Assembly: GCF_000154905.1 (NCBI RefSeq)
Contig: NZ_GG770539.1
Location: 6,149,773 to 6,213,772, forward strand
From: Streptomyces sp. SPB074
GTDB lineage: Bacteria; Actinomycetota; Actinomycetes; Streptomycetales; Streptomycetaceae
DNA length: 64,000 nucleotides
Reading direction: 5' to 3'
Shown here: one piece after another, positions 34,174 through 43,151 of the stretch
How positions within the stretch are numbered: position 1 is the first letter of the stretch
How the letters are laid out: each line of letters opens with the position of its first letter
The notes under the pieces: model-generated
What the model saw: the letters and a program-made list of their open reading frames with translations, nothing else
Told to the model about the DNA's origin: nothing
Database searches by the model: none
Position numbers and translations under genes: made by a program

Positions 34174-35583
34174 TCAGCTGTCGTGGTGCGGTCCGGTGGT
34201 GAGCCGGTCCAGGACGGCGGGGCCGAGGTCCGTGACGTCGCCCGCTCCCATGGTGAGAACGAGATCACCGGGCTTCGCCATTCCCGCGACGGCCTCCGCG
34301 ACCTCGTCCTTCGCGTGCAGCGGGCTCACGTCGGCGCCCGCCGCGCGCCCGGCGGCGATGATCAGCTCGCTCGTGACGCCCTCGATGGGGTCCTCGCGGG
34401 CCGGGTAGATGTCCAGGACGAGCGAGGAGTCGGCGAGCGCGAGGGCCTGGCCCATCTCCTTGCCCAGCTCCTGCGTGCGCGAGAACAGGTGCGGCTGGAA
34501 GACGACGAGGATGCGCCCCTCGACGGCGCCGCGCATCGCCTCCAGGTCGGCGGCCATCTCGGTCGGGTGGTGCGCGTACGAGTCCACGACCTGCACGCCC
34601 GCAGCCTCGCCCTTGAGCTGGAGGCGCCGCTTCACGCCCGTGTAGCTGCGGAGCGCGGAGGCGAGGTTGTGCAGCGGGACGCCGAGCGAGACGCCCGCGA
34701 CGAGCGCCGCGACCGCGTTGTGCGCGTAGTGACTGCCCGGCACGGACACCGTGAACGTGAGCAGCTTGCCGTTCAGCGAGACCGTGACCTCGCTCGTCAG
34801 CCCGCGCGGGGTGACCTTGTGCACCCGTACGTCCGCGTCCTCGGCGGAGCCGTAGGTGAGCACGCGCAGGTCCGCCCGGTCCCGCACGCGGCGGGTCAGC
34901 TCGCGGGCGCCCTCGTGGTCGGCGGAGATCACCAGCGTGCCGCCGGGGACGATCTTGCCGACGAAGGTCTCGAAGGACTCGTAGATCTCCTCGATCGACG
35001 CGTAGTTGGCGTGGTGGTCGAGTTCGACGTTGAGGACGACGGCGACCTCGGGCGCGTACGTGTGGAAGCTGCGGTCGCTCTCGTCGGCCTCGGCGACGAA
35101 GATCTCGCCCGTGCCGTGGTGGGCGTTGGAGCCGGGTGCGTCGAGGTCGCCGCCGATCGCGTACGAGGGGTCGAGGCCGAGCGTCGTGAGGGACACCGCG
35201 AGCATCGAGGTCGTCGTCGTCTTGCCGTGCGTGCCCGCGATCGCGAGGGGGCGCGTGCCGGCCATGAGGGCGGCGAGGGCGTCGGAGCGGTGCACGACGG
35301 GGATGCCGCGTTCCCGGGCGCGCACCAGCTCGGGGTTGTCGGCGCGGATCGCGGAGGAGACGACGACGGCGGAGGTGTCCTCGGCGAGGTGGGCCGCGTC
35401 GTGGCCGATGTGGACGGTGGCGCCGAGGGCGCGCAGCGAGGCGGCGGTGGCCGAGTCCTTCGCGTCACTGCCCGCGACGCTCGCCCCGCGCTGGGCGAGA
35501 ATCCGGGCGATGCCCGACATCCCGGCCCCACCGATGCCGATGAAGTGCGGTCGGTCGAGGGCGGGGGGAAGGCCGGCTGCCAT
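34174..35583 (-). CDS. murC: UDP-N-acetylmuramate--L-alanine ligase
   Basis: A complete 469-residue MurC, the first Mur ligase of peptidoglycan precursor synthesis (UDP-MurNAc + L-Ala + ATP). Motifs are intact: N-terminal Rossmann FIGIGGAGMSGIA (14-26), ATP loop GTHGKTT (117-123), EADESD (165-170), NVELDHHANY (185-194) and YAHHPTE. Length is normal. It reads like a Streptomyces chromosomal enzyme, not a fragment. It lies between the major capsid gene and the MuF polyprotein, all on the minus strand, behind a possible promoter of its own. GGAGA lies 8-9 nt before the ATG. Presence in a phage head operon is highly unusual. Confidence 0.92.
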   Translation of the reverse strand: MAAGLPPALDRPHFIGIGGAGMSGIARILAQRGASVAGSDAKDSATAASLRALGATVHIGHDAAHLAEDTSAVVVSSAIRADNPELVRARERGIPVVHRSDALAALMAGTRPLAIAGTHGKTTTTSMLAVSLTTLGLDPSYAIGGDLDAPGSNAHHGTGEIFVAEADESDRSFHTYAPEVAVVLNVELDHHANYASIEEIYESFETFVGKIVPGGTLVISADHEGARELTRRVRDRADLRVLTYGSAEDADVRVHKVTPRGLTSEVTVSLNGKLLTFTVSVPGSHYAHNAVAALVAGVSLGVPLHNLASALRSYTGVKRRLQLKGEAAGVQVVDSYAHHPTEMAADLEAMRGAVEGRILVVFQPHLFSRTQELGKEMGQALALADSSLVLDIYPAREDPIEGVTSELIIAAGRAAGADVSPLHAKDEVAEAVAGMAKPGDLVLTMGAGDVTDLGPAVLDRLTTGPHHDS

Positions 35584-35622
35584 CTGGTGCGTCTCCAGGG
35601 AGTGGGGGCTGGGGCGCTTGGA

Positions 35623-35856
35623 TCACTGAGGGCCCCGGTCAAACTGATCATAGCGATCCCAGGGGCGAGGACGCGGGGAGCGGCGGGCAGGTTCGGCCGC
35701 GCACGGGGCGCGGTGCGCGTGGGCGCGCTGCCTGGGCGCCGCCGCACTTCCCAGCGCGTCAGTCCAGCAGCCTCGGACGCGGTTGAGGTGTTGCTCGGCG
35801 ACGCGTTCGGCGAAGCGCAGCAGCTCGATGCGCGGCACGCCATCCGATTCGCTCAC
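35623..35856 (-). CDS. Small ORF upstream of murC
   Basis: A 77-residue reading frame starting GTG 35856 (MSESDGVPRIELLRFAERVA). Residues 1-30 look protein-like, the remainder is compositionally biased. A TAGTAT hexamer (35864-35869) that could be a -10 element lies 7 nt upstream, so the transcript may be near-leaderless and continue into murC. It might be a leader captured with murC from a host chromosome. Low confidence as a functional gene; the rest of this 360-bp gap shows nothing else. Confidence 0.35.
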   Translation of the reverse strand: MSESDGVPRIELLRFAERVAEQHLNRVRGCWTDALGSAAAPRQRAHAHRAPCAAEPARRSPRPRPWDRYDQFDRGPQ

Positions 35857-35863
35857 GCGTTCG

Positions 35864-35869
35864 ATACTA
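35864..35869 (-). promoter_or_regulatory. Possible -10 of a murC promoter
   Basis: TAGTAT on the minus strand, 7 nt before a GTG and about 280 nt before murC. No convincing -35 at 16-18 nt upstream, so this is tentative. Confidence 0.3.
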
Positions 35870-35943
35870 GAGGGTGGGGTGCGAAAGGGGTGGGGTGCCC
35901 CCGGCCAGGCCGGAGCCCATCGGCTGGCCGGGAGCGCCTCGGC

Positions 35944-36105
35944 TCAGGACGCCTTCGCTCCGGATTTCGCCTGCTCGCGCACCACGGAGCCCGGGTACCG
36001 CTTCGAGACGGCCTTTGCCGTCGGCTCGGACGTCGAGGAGTAGACGACCTTGTCGGACGCGACGACCTCGAAGGTCTTGCGGTTCTTCGCACAGGAGCAG
36101 GGCAT
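35944..36105 (-). CDS. Small protein in head operon
   Basis: A 53-residue basic protein (MPCSCAKNRKTFEVVASDKV...), too short for many gene finders. Its ATG overlaps the stop of the polyprotein gene by one base (TGATG), strongly indicating translational coupling. Similar tiny proteins follow the protease gene in other Streptomyces phages. Function unknown. Confidence 0.65.
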   Translation of the reverse strand: MPCSCAKNRKTFEVVASDKVVYSSTSEPTAKAVSKRYPGSVVREQAKSGAKAS

Positions 36106-39100
36106 CAGATTCCTTCCTTGACCTTCGCCGCGAAGCTCGCGGCCAGGTCCATCCGGGCAGGCGCGAGCCGCTGCGTGAGCCGCTCGATCTCGGCGCGCGC
36201 CGCCTGCCGATCCGCCGCGCGCTGGTCCAGGGCGTCCAGGAGCCGGTCCAGGACGGGAGGGGAGACGAGGGCGGCAGCCAGGGCGCCGGCGGCCGACTCG
36301 TCCGGAGCCAGTCCGGGCAGGTCCGGAGCTTGTCCGCCCGGGGTGTTGTCCGGCTGTCCGGTCGGGGTGTCCGCGCTGGTCACGAGCGCGGACATGGAGG
36401 CGACGAGGGCGAGGTTCGAGCGCTCAGCGACGGCGGACGCGAGGAGCGGAGAGCTGTGCCCGGGCACAGGCACGGACAGGACAGCGCGGAGCTGCCAGGC
36501 CCCGCCCCGGCCCTGCCGCATGTGGTAGCTCGGCTGGCACGCCTGGAAAACAGCACGGTCCCACTCGGCGAGCCACGGGGATGCCGCGCCGCTGAACCAC
36601 ATGCCGCGCTTGTTCATGCCGACGGTGACGATTCCGGCGACGGTGCGCGTGTCGTCGAACTGGCAGGCGGCGGTCTCGCACTCCGCGCCGTCGCGGTGGT
36701 GCCCCACGTTCATGGTGAAGGTGCCGACCTTGACGGTGCTGCCGTCGTCGAGGCGGAACCGCGCGCGGAGGAAGTGCGTGGTGTCGATGCGCCCCAGGCT
36801 CTCGATCGTCAGGTTCTTGCCCGGGTATCCGGCGTGCGGCTCTCCGGCCTGGGCGACCCAGCCGTACACCCTGCCGTCCTTGTAGTGAACGCCGCCGGAG
36901 CCGGGCGGCAACTCCTCGGCGGTCGGCTCGCGGAACCACGCGGCGGGCATCGGGGGCGCCTGGCTCATCGCGTTCCAGGCAGATGCTTCGAGCTCGCGCA
37001 TGCCGGTCTCCTCTTCGTCGTCGTCCCAGGGGGCGCGCAGCGTCGGGTCGTCCAAGGCGTCGGCGAGCAGGGCGTAGAGGTCTTCGACGCGGTCGCGGAG
37101 GCCGTCCTGCTCGGTCTCGGGGATGTCGGCTCCGCCTCGGCCGCCCTGGAGGACGGAGGCGATCGCGAAGACCGCGCCCGGCACGATGTGGAGTTCGCCG
37201 TCGAAGACGTCGGCGGTGCCGAGCTTGTACGCGGCGAGCGTGGCCGGATCGGCGGTTTCGTCGCGGTAGAGGAACGCCGCGCCGAGGCGCTGGCCGTTCA
37301 CGGTGCCGTCCTCGGCGGTGGCCCAGGCGAGGACGCGGGCGGCGGCGGCGTCGCCGTCCCAGGGGGCGTCCCGGTCGGGACGGACGGGAAGAGAGAGGTC
37401 GCCCGACATCGCAGCCGACACCTCCCCCTCGGGGAGATCGGGGCTACCGACGTACAGGCCGCGCGCGAGCCGTACGAGGTGCCCGGCGGTGACCGCGCGG
37501 GCAAGCAGCGATCGGGCCTGCGCGAGGGGGATGCTCAGGGCCTCGGCGACCTCGCGGGGGGTGACGGCGACGGGGGCACCGGAGACGTAGCGGACGACGC
37601 GGGTCATCGCGTCCCCGGCGGCCTGCACCGTGGGAGTGCAGGCTGCCGTCTGCTCGGGGTCCGGCTCCGGGCCGAGCACGATGCGGGCTCGGTCGTAGGC
37701 GGGCATGGCGACGAGAGTCGCGCCGCGCAGCCGGGCGCGGGTGATCCGCATGAGGACATCGCCCGCGGACTCCTGGTGGACCAGCTCCCCGCGCTCGGGG
37801 TCGTCGGGGTCACCGGCGGCAGCGGTGATCCGCGCGTCCGTGAGCGCGGCGCGTACGGCTCCGAAGGGGACGGTGCCGTCTGCCGCGGTCGTCCACTCGG
37901 CGGCGTGGCTGGTGCGGAGCATGGCCTGCCCGCTCGCGGTCCACTGCGCGGCGGCGGTGGCCCGGACCATCCATCCTCCGTCGGCGAGGCGTAGTACGGA
38001 CGCGGAGGCGAGGGAGGCGACGAGGAGGACTTCGTCGTCCTGCGGCTGCTCCTCGGGCGGGCGCCGGTCGATGAACTCGATGTCGACGTCGTCGAGGTCG
38101 ACGCTGACGCCGAGGGGCGCCTCGTCCTCCAGGAGCAGGATGGCGTCGGCGCCTGCGGGGCGTCCGGGGTAGAGGACTCCGGCACCGGCGATGCGGTCGC
38201 CGTCGCGGTCGACGTCCTGGATGGCGCCCGCCAGCTCGGCGCCCTCGTGGCCGGACAGCATCTCGTCGGCGTACTGGAGGGGCCAGGGGCCGGTGCCCCA
38301 GGTGAGGGAGCCGGGCGCGAAGATGCGACCGTCGCCGGTCTCGGTGTTCTCGTATGCGAGGGCCGCGTCCTCCGGGGTGGACCAGGGGCGGGGGAGGAGG
38401 GCGACCGGCGCGGCGGCGGTCTGCTCGGCGGGGACATCAGCGGGGCCGAGGGGGATGTCGATGTGCTCGCCTGCGAAGGCGAGCCGGACCCGGTCGAAGA
38501 CGAGGGGGCCGAGGCGGCTTTCCAGCTCGGCGAGGAGCGCGGGGTCGGGGGAGTAGGCGGCGGCGACGTGCGGCACCCACGGGCTGTGCTGCCGAGGAAT
38601 CTCAGGGTGGTTAGCCTCTTGCAGCGCGTCGGTCGCGGCGGCGCGGACGGTGGTGAGGGTGGGACCTTCCTCGTTCGTGTCGCGGTCGTCGCCGACTGCC
38701 CAGACCCAGCACGGGTCGTCGCCGTTGCTGTTCCAGTGGTTCGCGCCGAAGGCGTAGCCGGGCAGCGGGCCGGGGATGTCGGCGAGGCGCGCGCGAACGG
38801 CGTTGGCCAGCTCGGCGCGCTCGCCGTCGGACCAGTCGGCGCCGTCGCCGAGGTAGTAGAGGGTGAGGTGCAGCTCGCTGACGTCTTCGCCGCCTTCGAG
38901 GGCGAGGCGGGCGGCGTCGGCTGGGGCGGGCAGGAGCGCGATCATCGCGCCTGTGTGCTCGCCGCTCGCGGCGGTCAGTGACTCCATGATCGCGAGTTCC
39001 TTTCGATTCGAAGACGCGGCACGGGAGATCGTTTTGGATTCCATGGCTGCGGAACGGTCTGCGTGCGCCAATGCCAGAACGCACCGGCAGTTCACAGTGA

Positions 39101-39824
39101 GAGCGGGTGGGGCGCCCGGGTCACCAGGGCCGGACATCTCCACCCCGCCCACCGTGAACGGCTCGTCCAGCAAACGGAGTTGGCCGTCCGCGTCGTCGTG
39201 CGCATCCCGTACGCGCTTGTCGCTGCGGGTGCGCCACTGCTTCACGAGCGGCCGATCCGGGCCCGCGAGCGCCACGCCTGCGGCGAGCGTCGCTGAGTTC
39301 CAGGACCGCGCCGCTTCGGTCCGCGCGATCCGCTCCTCGCGGGCGTCGCCGAGCTGCGCGCCTTCCCGATCGAACCGCGCCCGCAGGCGGGCCCGCAGCG
39401 CCTCGATGTCCTCGCCCGCGCCCAGCCCGGCCGCCAGCTCCGTGACTGCCGCGCTGGAGAGACGGTCACCGACGGCGCGCAGCAGGTGCTCGGTCGTCTT
39501 GACGTAGGCGCCGAGTCCGGCCGGGAGCCGACCGCTGTCGTAGCGGCCGGGCAGGTCGTCCCACTCTTCGGGCAGCTCGGCGTCGACCGTCCCGGCGGCG
39601 TGCTGCGCTGCTGCCTCGGTGACGCCGAGGAGGCGACGCACGAGGCGCGGAACGTGGCGGCTCCACATGCGGCCGATGGCCGCCACGGAGAACCGGGCGG
39701 CGACCAGCTCGGTAGCCGCGTCGAGTTCGGTGGCGAAGTCGGCGGCGACCTCGTCGAGGACGGCCTGTACCTCGGCGGCGATGTCGTCCTCGGCCTGGGC
39801 CAGCAGGGCGTCACGATCCGGCAC
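36105..39824 (-). CDS. MuF - 2H phosphoesterase - prohead protease polyprotein
   Basis: The 1239-residue product reads as several fused domains. Residues about 40-260 are MuF/SPP1 gp7-like (RVRDAHDDADGQ near 205-214 and VNCRC at 244-248). Residues about 290-435 are a 2H phosphoesterase (RNA-ligase-like) fold with the two HxT/S-type motifs HLT (319-321) and HVA (419-421). From about 450 there is a capsid maturation protease-like region (DGDRIAGAGVLYPG, PLGVSVDLDDVDIEF). A small winged-helix-like segment (PREVAEALSIPLAQARSLLA), then a tail domain, follow. Head maturation is expected. The 2H domain acts on 2'-5' or cyclic-phosphate nucleotides in other proteins; its role here is inferred. GTG 39824 overlaps the upstream gene. 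Confidence 0.7.
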   Translation of the reverse strand: MPDRDALLAQAEDDIAAEVQAVLDEVAADFATELDAATELVAARFSVAAIGRMWSRHVPRLVRRLLGVTEAAAQHAAGTVDAELPEEWDDLPGRYDSGRLPAGLGAYVKTTEHLLRAVGDRLSSAAVTELAAGLGAGEDIEALRARLRARFDREGAQLGDAREERIARTEAARSWNSATLAAGVALAGPDRPLVKQWRTRSDKRVRDAHDDADGQLRLLDEPFTVGGVEMSGPGDPGAPPALTVNCRCVLALAHADRSAAMESKTISRAASSNRKELAIMESLTAASGEHTGAMIALLPAPADAARLALEGGEDVSELHLTLYYLGDGADWSDGERAELANAVRARLADIPGPLPGYAFGANHWNSNGDDPCWVWAVGDDRDTNEEGPTLTTVRAAATDALQEANHPEIPRQHSPWVPHVAAAYSPDPALLAELESRLGPLVFDRVRLAFAGEHIDIPLGPADVPAEQTAAAPVALLPRPWSTPEDAALAYENTETGDGRIFAPGSLTWGTGPWPLQYADEMLSGHEGAELAGAIQDVDRDGDRIAGAGVLYPGRPAGADAILLLEDEAPLGVSVDLDDVDIEFIDRRPPEEQPQDDEVLLVASLASASVLRLADGGWMVRATAAAQWTASGQAMLRTSHAAEWTTAADGTVPFGAVRAALTDARITAAAGDPDDPERGELVHQESAGDVLMRITRARLRGATLVAMPAYDRARIVLGPEPDPEQTAACTPTVQAAGDAMTRVVRYVSGAPVAVTPREVAEALSIPLAQARSLLARAVTAGHLVRLARGLYVGSPDLPEGEVSAAMSGDLSLPVRPDRDAPWDGDAAAARVLAWATAEDGTVNGQRLGAAFLYRDETADPATLAAYKLGTADVFDGELHIVPGAVFAIASVLQGGRGGADIPETEQDGLRDRVEDLYALLADALDDPTLRAPWDDDEEETGMRELEASAWNAMSQAPPMPAAWFREPTAEELPPGSGGVHYKDGRVYGWVAQAGEPHAGYPGKNLTIESLGRIDTTHFLRARFRLDDGSTVKVGTFTMNVGHHRDGAECETAACQFDDTRTVAGIVTVGMNKRGMWFSGAASPWLAEWDRAVFQACQPSYHMRQGRGGAWQLRAVLSVPVPGHSSPLLASAVAERSNLALVASMSALVTSADTPTGQPDNTPGGQAPDLPGLAPDESAAGALAAALVSPPVLDRLLDALDQRAADRQAARAEIERLTQRLAPARMDLAASFAAKVKEGI

Positions 39825-39999
39825 GGCCGGCCTCCTCCGGTACGGAGGTGCTCACGGCAAGCAGGCGGGAGACCTCACGATCCCGCCACGCCCTGACCTC
39901 GTCACCCAGGTCGCGGCCCGGACACCGCCCGCACCAACCGAGCGCGTGGTGCGCGGGACGGCTGTGCAGGACGACAGCGCGCTGAGGGTCATCCGGCAC
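39811..39999 (-). CDS. Small His/Cys protein in head operon
   Basis: A 62-residue protein with HSRPAHHALGWCGRCPG, echoing HSRAAHRVHGWCSHCSG in the next gene upstream; the two are probably diverged duplicates. It overlaps both the upstream gene and the polyprotein start. Confidence 0.5.
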   Translation of the reverse strand: MPDDPQRAVVLHSRPAHHALGWCGRCPGRDLGDEVRAWRDREVSRLLAVSTSVPEEAGRAGS

Positions 40000-40336
40000 G
40001 GGCTGCCATCCGCTCCTGCGGCACGGCCTCGCAGTTGAGGCAGTACGCCCAGCCGCCCGCCCGCCTCGGTCCGCTGGTAGTGCGGACCGTCACCGTGACG
40101 ACGGAGAGGGCGGCGGCGAAGCCGCACTCGGGGCACTTCAGCCAGGCAGTGGACGCGTCGAAGGGCCCGTCCCCGTCACCGCTCCAGTCCTCAGCGGCAT
40201 GGCGGTCGGCGGCCTCGGACCGCCACGCGATGACCTCCTCCGCCGCCGTTCGGCCAGAGCAGTGCGAGCACCAGCCGTGGACGCGGTGCGCGGCGCGGCT
40301 GTGCCCGATCGGCGCGTCGTACGTGGGGGTGGTCAC
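39989..40336 (-). CDS. Zinc-ribbon protein downstream of portal
   Basis: A 115-residue protein with three CxxC pairs (CSHCSG, CPECGF, CLNCEA), suggesting one or two bound zinc ions. The GTG overlaps the portal stop (GTGA). Possibly a connector or nucleic-acid-binding accessory; not recognised. Confidence 0.6.
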   Translation of the reverse strand: MTTPTYDAPIGHSRAAHRVHGWCSHCSGRTAAEEVIAWRSEAADRHAAEDWSGDGDGPFDASTAWLKCPECGFAAALSVVTVTVRTTSGPRRAGGWAYCLNCEAVPQERMAARAG

Positions 40337-42033
40337 GCGGCCTCCGTGAGGCACCCGGCGACGACCGGGCGCACGTGCGTGTGGTCGTACTCCACCCCGG
40401 CCGCCATCAGCTCGCGGAGGTAAGCGGTGAGGGTCCGCTGGAGGCAGGTCGGGTCGGCGCCGTAGCGGGCGGCGATCTCCGGCGCGCGGTCGAGGACGCC
40501 GTCGAGGAGGTTGAGGGCGTCGACCTCCTCGCGGGTGACGGGGTAGACGGTGTGGCGGCGGGAAGCGGTGATGCGGCGCGCCTCCGCTCGGCGGTCGCGC
40601 GGGCAGGCTCCGGAGCGGCGAAGCTTCTCCCCCGCCTGGTGGAGGGCGTGCCACAGGAGGCCGTCAACGGCGGCGACGAGCGGGTCGTCCGGCGCTGGGG
40701 CGGGTGCGTGGGCGGAGGCCGGGAGGGTGTCGGGGACGTCGGTGGCCTCGTCGGCGGGCAGCGGCGCGGTGGGAGTGGTGGGCACGGTGTCCTCCGTCTG
40801 CTCAGCGGGGGCGGTGGTCGGTGCGTCGGCTTCGTCGAAACCGGTCTCGCGGCGCAGGGCCGCGTCGCTGATGGCGCCGAGCTTGTGGACCTCGATCGCC
40901 GTGCTGCTCCGGTTGGTGCGGACGCGGAGCGGGGAGGAGTCGGCCAGGACCATCCAGTCCGCGGCGTCGGGTACGCGCTCGTCCTCCAGGAGCGGGCGAA
41001 GCCACTGCTCGGTGTAGGCATGGGCGACGACACGGAGGCGCGGCTCGATCCCGAGACGGATCGCCTCGCTGGTGAGTTCCCAGGCGCCCCAGTGGTTGAC
41101 GTCCCCAAGGCCGAGGAGGAATTCGCCGGGGATGTCTGCGGCGGTTGCGAAGCGGCGGATGTTCTCCTCACGGAGCTTGATCGCTAGCTCGTCGAAGTCC
41201 GTCCGCAGGACCAGGTGCTGGATCTGGCCGATGGACTCCGGCGGGACTTCGAGGATGATCGGGACCGTCGCGGCAGCCGAGTCCGGCTCGCGGATCGCGG
41301 TCTCCGCGACCTGCATGAAGACATCGAGGAGGTCATCCTCGGCGGCCGACTGCCCCGGCGAGGTGGGGAAGCGGGTGCCCTGCGGGATGAGGAGGACGCC
41401 GCGCCCAGTGAGACGTGACTGAGCCACGGCGCGGACGACGGCGCCCAGGAGGCGCAGCTCTTCCAACTCGTCAAGCGCGGCGAGCACGGGGCTGTCGGCC
41501 TCAAGGTGCCGCTCGGGGCTGGGGTCCCACACGCGAACCGCGACCGGCGCGAGAGGCGGGACGATGACGTCCGGGTCGTGCGCCGGGATGGCCACGGGCC
41601 GGCCGTCAATCTCCGCTTCGAGGCCGCTGGAGCCCTTCGAGGACATCTCCAGGACGGACACCACGTGCCAGTCGGCGCGGCCGTCCTTGCGTGGGCGGAT
41701 GACCGTCCAGCCCTCCCCGGCGACGGCGAGGTGACGGCCGTACTCCCGAAGGAGCTGCGACTGCCCGTCTGCGCCCCCGGCGATGCTGGTGACGTGCAGG
41801 GCGGCGGGGTGATCGGCAGGGGCGCGTTCAATGCTGCCGTCGGCCCGGACTCGGCCTGCGTACAGCAGCGCGCTGCTCATCGCGTTGCCGATCCAGTTCG
41901 CGAAGGACCGCACCTCGGGAGTGCGGTAGAAGCCCCAGGCGCGAGCCTGTTGCGCGCGGGCCGGGTTCTGCATGGTCGTCTTCGCCGTGCGGGTGGTGTA
42001 GCGGGCGGCCGCGCTGACCAGGTCGCGGGTCAT
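40333..42033 (-). CDS. Portal protein
   Basis: The 566-residue product has portal features: WGFYRTPEVRSFANWIGNAMSSALLYAG near the start, RHLAVAGEGWTVIRP, a wing/stem region and the ADIPGEFLLGLGDVNHWGAWELTSEAI block typical of actinophage portals. An acidic Pro/Thr linker near 440 precedes a C-terminal domain. It lies after the terminase and before the protease/MuF gene, as expected. Start ATG 42033 is set by ATGA overlap with the preceding gene. Confidence 0.85.
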   Translation of the reverse strand: MTRDLVSAAARYTTRTAKTTMQNPARAQQARAWGFYRTPEVRSFANWIGNAMSSALLYAGRVRADGSIERAPADHPAALHVTSIAGGADGQSQLLREYGRHLAVAGEGWTVIRPRKDGRADWHVVSVLEMSSKGSSGLEAEIDGRPVAIPAHDPDVIVPPLAPVAVRVWDPSPERHLEADSPVLAALDELEELRLLGAVVRAVAQSRLTGRGVLLIPQGTRFPTSPGQSAAEDDLLDVFMQVAETAIREPDSAAATVPIILEVPPESIGQIQHLVLRTDFDELAIKLREENIRRFATAADIPGEFLLGLGDVNHWGAWELTSEAIRLGIEPRLRVVAHAYTEQWLRPLLEDERVPDAADWMVLADSSPLRVRTNRSSTAIEVHKLGAISDAALRRETGFDEADAPTTAPAEQTEDTVPTTPTAPLPADEATDVPDTLPASAHAPAPAPDDPLVAAVDGLLWHALHQAGEKLRRSGACPRDRRAEARRITASRRHTVYPVTREEVDALNLLDGVLDRAPEIAARYGADPTCLQRTLTAYLRELMAAGVEYDHTHVRPVVAGCLTEAA

Positions 42034-42152
42034 CGCCGCTCCCTGCGGCGCGGGCGGCGGGGGCGGGGCGGGCGCTTGTCGAGCCAGGCTGTCCACGCCC
42101 AGTACGCGGTGGCGAGCCCGAGGCACAGTACGAGCGTCGTGTTGCTCCCCAT
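42030..42152 (-). CDS. 40-residue membrane peptide
   Basis: One N-terminal membrane helix followed by a basic tail (DKRPPRPRRPRRRERR). It is coupled to both neighbours by overlapping codons (TGATG upstream, ATGA into the portal). Confidence 0.55.
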   Translation of the reverse strand: MGSNTTLVLCLGLATAYWAWTAWLDKRPPRPRRPRRRERR

Positions 42153-42493
42153 CAGGCGTCCCGCGTCGGCAGGGTGTCGTCGATGCGGGAGAGGAGCGCC
42201 TGCCCGCCCGCGACGGCGAGCCACTCCACGCCGTGCACGAGCACCGGGGCGTCGTGCCACTGCCCCGATGCGAAGAGGTACGTCGCGAGGATCGCGCCCG
42301 ACAGCCACCAGCCGATGCAGTAGGTGCACGAGAGCAGGGTGATCACGAAGTCCCGGGTCGTCGAGTCGAGTCGGGCTTCGTGCCAGGCGAAGAGCCGGTC
42401 CCGCAGCGGGTCGAGGATCGAGTCGGCGACGACGAGGCGGGTCGCGCGGTACCCGGCGAGGGCCAGGAGGACGAGGGTGGTGAGCGCGATCAC
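42152..42493 (-). CDS. DUF1360-like membrane protein
   Basis: A 113-residue protein with the DUF1360 pattern: TRLVVADSILDPLRDRLF then LLSCTYCIGWWLSGAILATY, plus a C-terminal hydrophobic segment. Such proteins are frequent in actinobacterial phages and were first noted near spore-coat genes; function unknown. GTG 42493 is the first gene of this minus-strand cluster. Confidence 0.75.
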   Translation of the reverse strand: MIALTTLVLLALAGYRATRLVVADSILDPLRDRLFAWHEARLDSTTRDFVITLLSCTYCIGWWLSGAILATYLFASGQWHDAPVLVHGVEWLAVAGGQALLSRIDDTLPTRDA

Positions 42494-42749
42494 GTGACGG
42501 CCTCCGCAGTGGATCTTCCGTTTGCGAGGCCCGATCGTAGCGTCATGCGAAAGATTCTTTTGTTGAATGGCGCTCTGGCCACAAAATCTCCCGAACCCCT
42601 CGCGCTCGACCAGCTCCCGCCGCTCGAACGCGCCATCTAATGCCCGAGAGCGGCGCCGAGGGCCGGGGATGTTCGACGAGGACGAAGAGGCAACACGCAA
42701 CGCCCGGAAGCGGCATCTGCCGCCCCGTTGGCCCCTTCATGCTGGTTCC
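42494..42749. promoter_or_regulatory. Divergent intergenic region
   Basis: A 256-bp gap between divergent genes, with a less GC-rich patch (42540-42600). On the plus strand TTGTTG, a 17-nt gap and AAAATC could form a weak promoter for the HIT gene; this is tentative. No gene is convincing here. Confidence 0.35.
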
Positions 42750-43151
42750 ATGAGCGCTACCACCTCACCCCCACCCCCGGCGTGCGTCTTCTGCGACATC
42801 ATGGCCGGGCGGTCGCCCGCGACGGTCCTACGGGAATGGCCCGACGCCCTCGCTATCAAGCCGCGCGGCGGCGTCAACCCCGGACACACCCTCGTCATCT
42901 CACGCCGACACGTGGCGAACGCCATCGAGGACCCGGACGTCACCGCTGACACCGTGCGCCGCGCCGCCCAGTACGCGGCCGAGATCGGCGCCAACCTGAA
43001 CCTCATCACCAGCGTCGGACCGGACGCCACACAGACCGTGGCCCACCTCCATTGGCACATTGTGCCGCGCGCCAAGGCCGATGGCCTGCAACTCCCTTGG
43101 ACTCCGCAGCACTCCGCTCGCACCGCCGCACGGACCGGAGCCACCTCGTGA
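42750..43151 (+). CDS. HIT-family nucleotide hydrolase
   Basis: A 133-residue HIT protein. It has the CVFCDIMAGRSPA N-terminus, PGHTLVISRRH and the catalytic HLHWHIVPR histidine triad near residues 98-106. Family members hydrolyse or transfer nucleoside phosphates (AMP-amidates, Ap4A). It is the first of a two-gene plus-strand unit, coupled to the next gene by GTGA. Confidence 0.85.
   Translation: MSATTSPPPPACVFCDIMAGRSPATVLREWPDALAIKPRGGVNPGHTLVISRRHVANAIEDPDVTADTVRRAAQYAAEIGANLNLITSVGPDATQTVAHLHWHIVPRAKADGLQLPWTPQHSARTAARTGATS

Noticed and set aside
39242-39814. Second minor gene overlapping the polyprotein in another frame
   Set aside because: Ser/Pro/Arg-rich shadow of the MuF domain with no independent signals.
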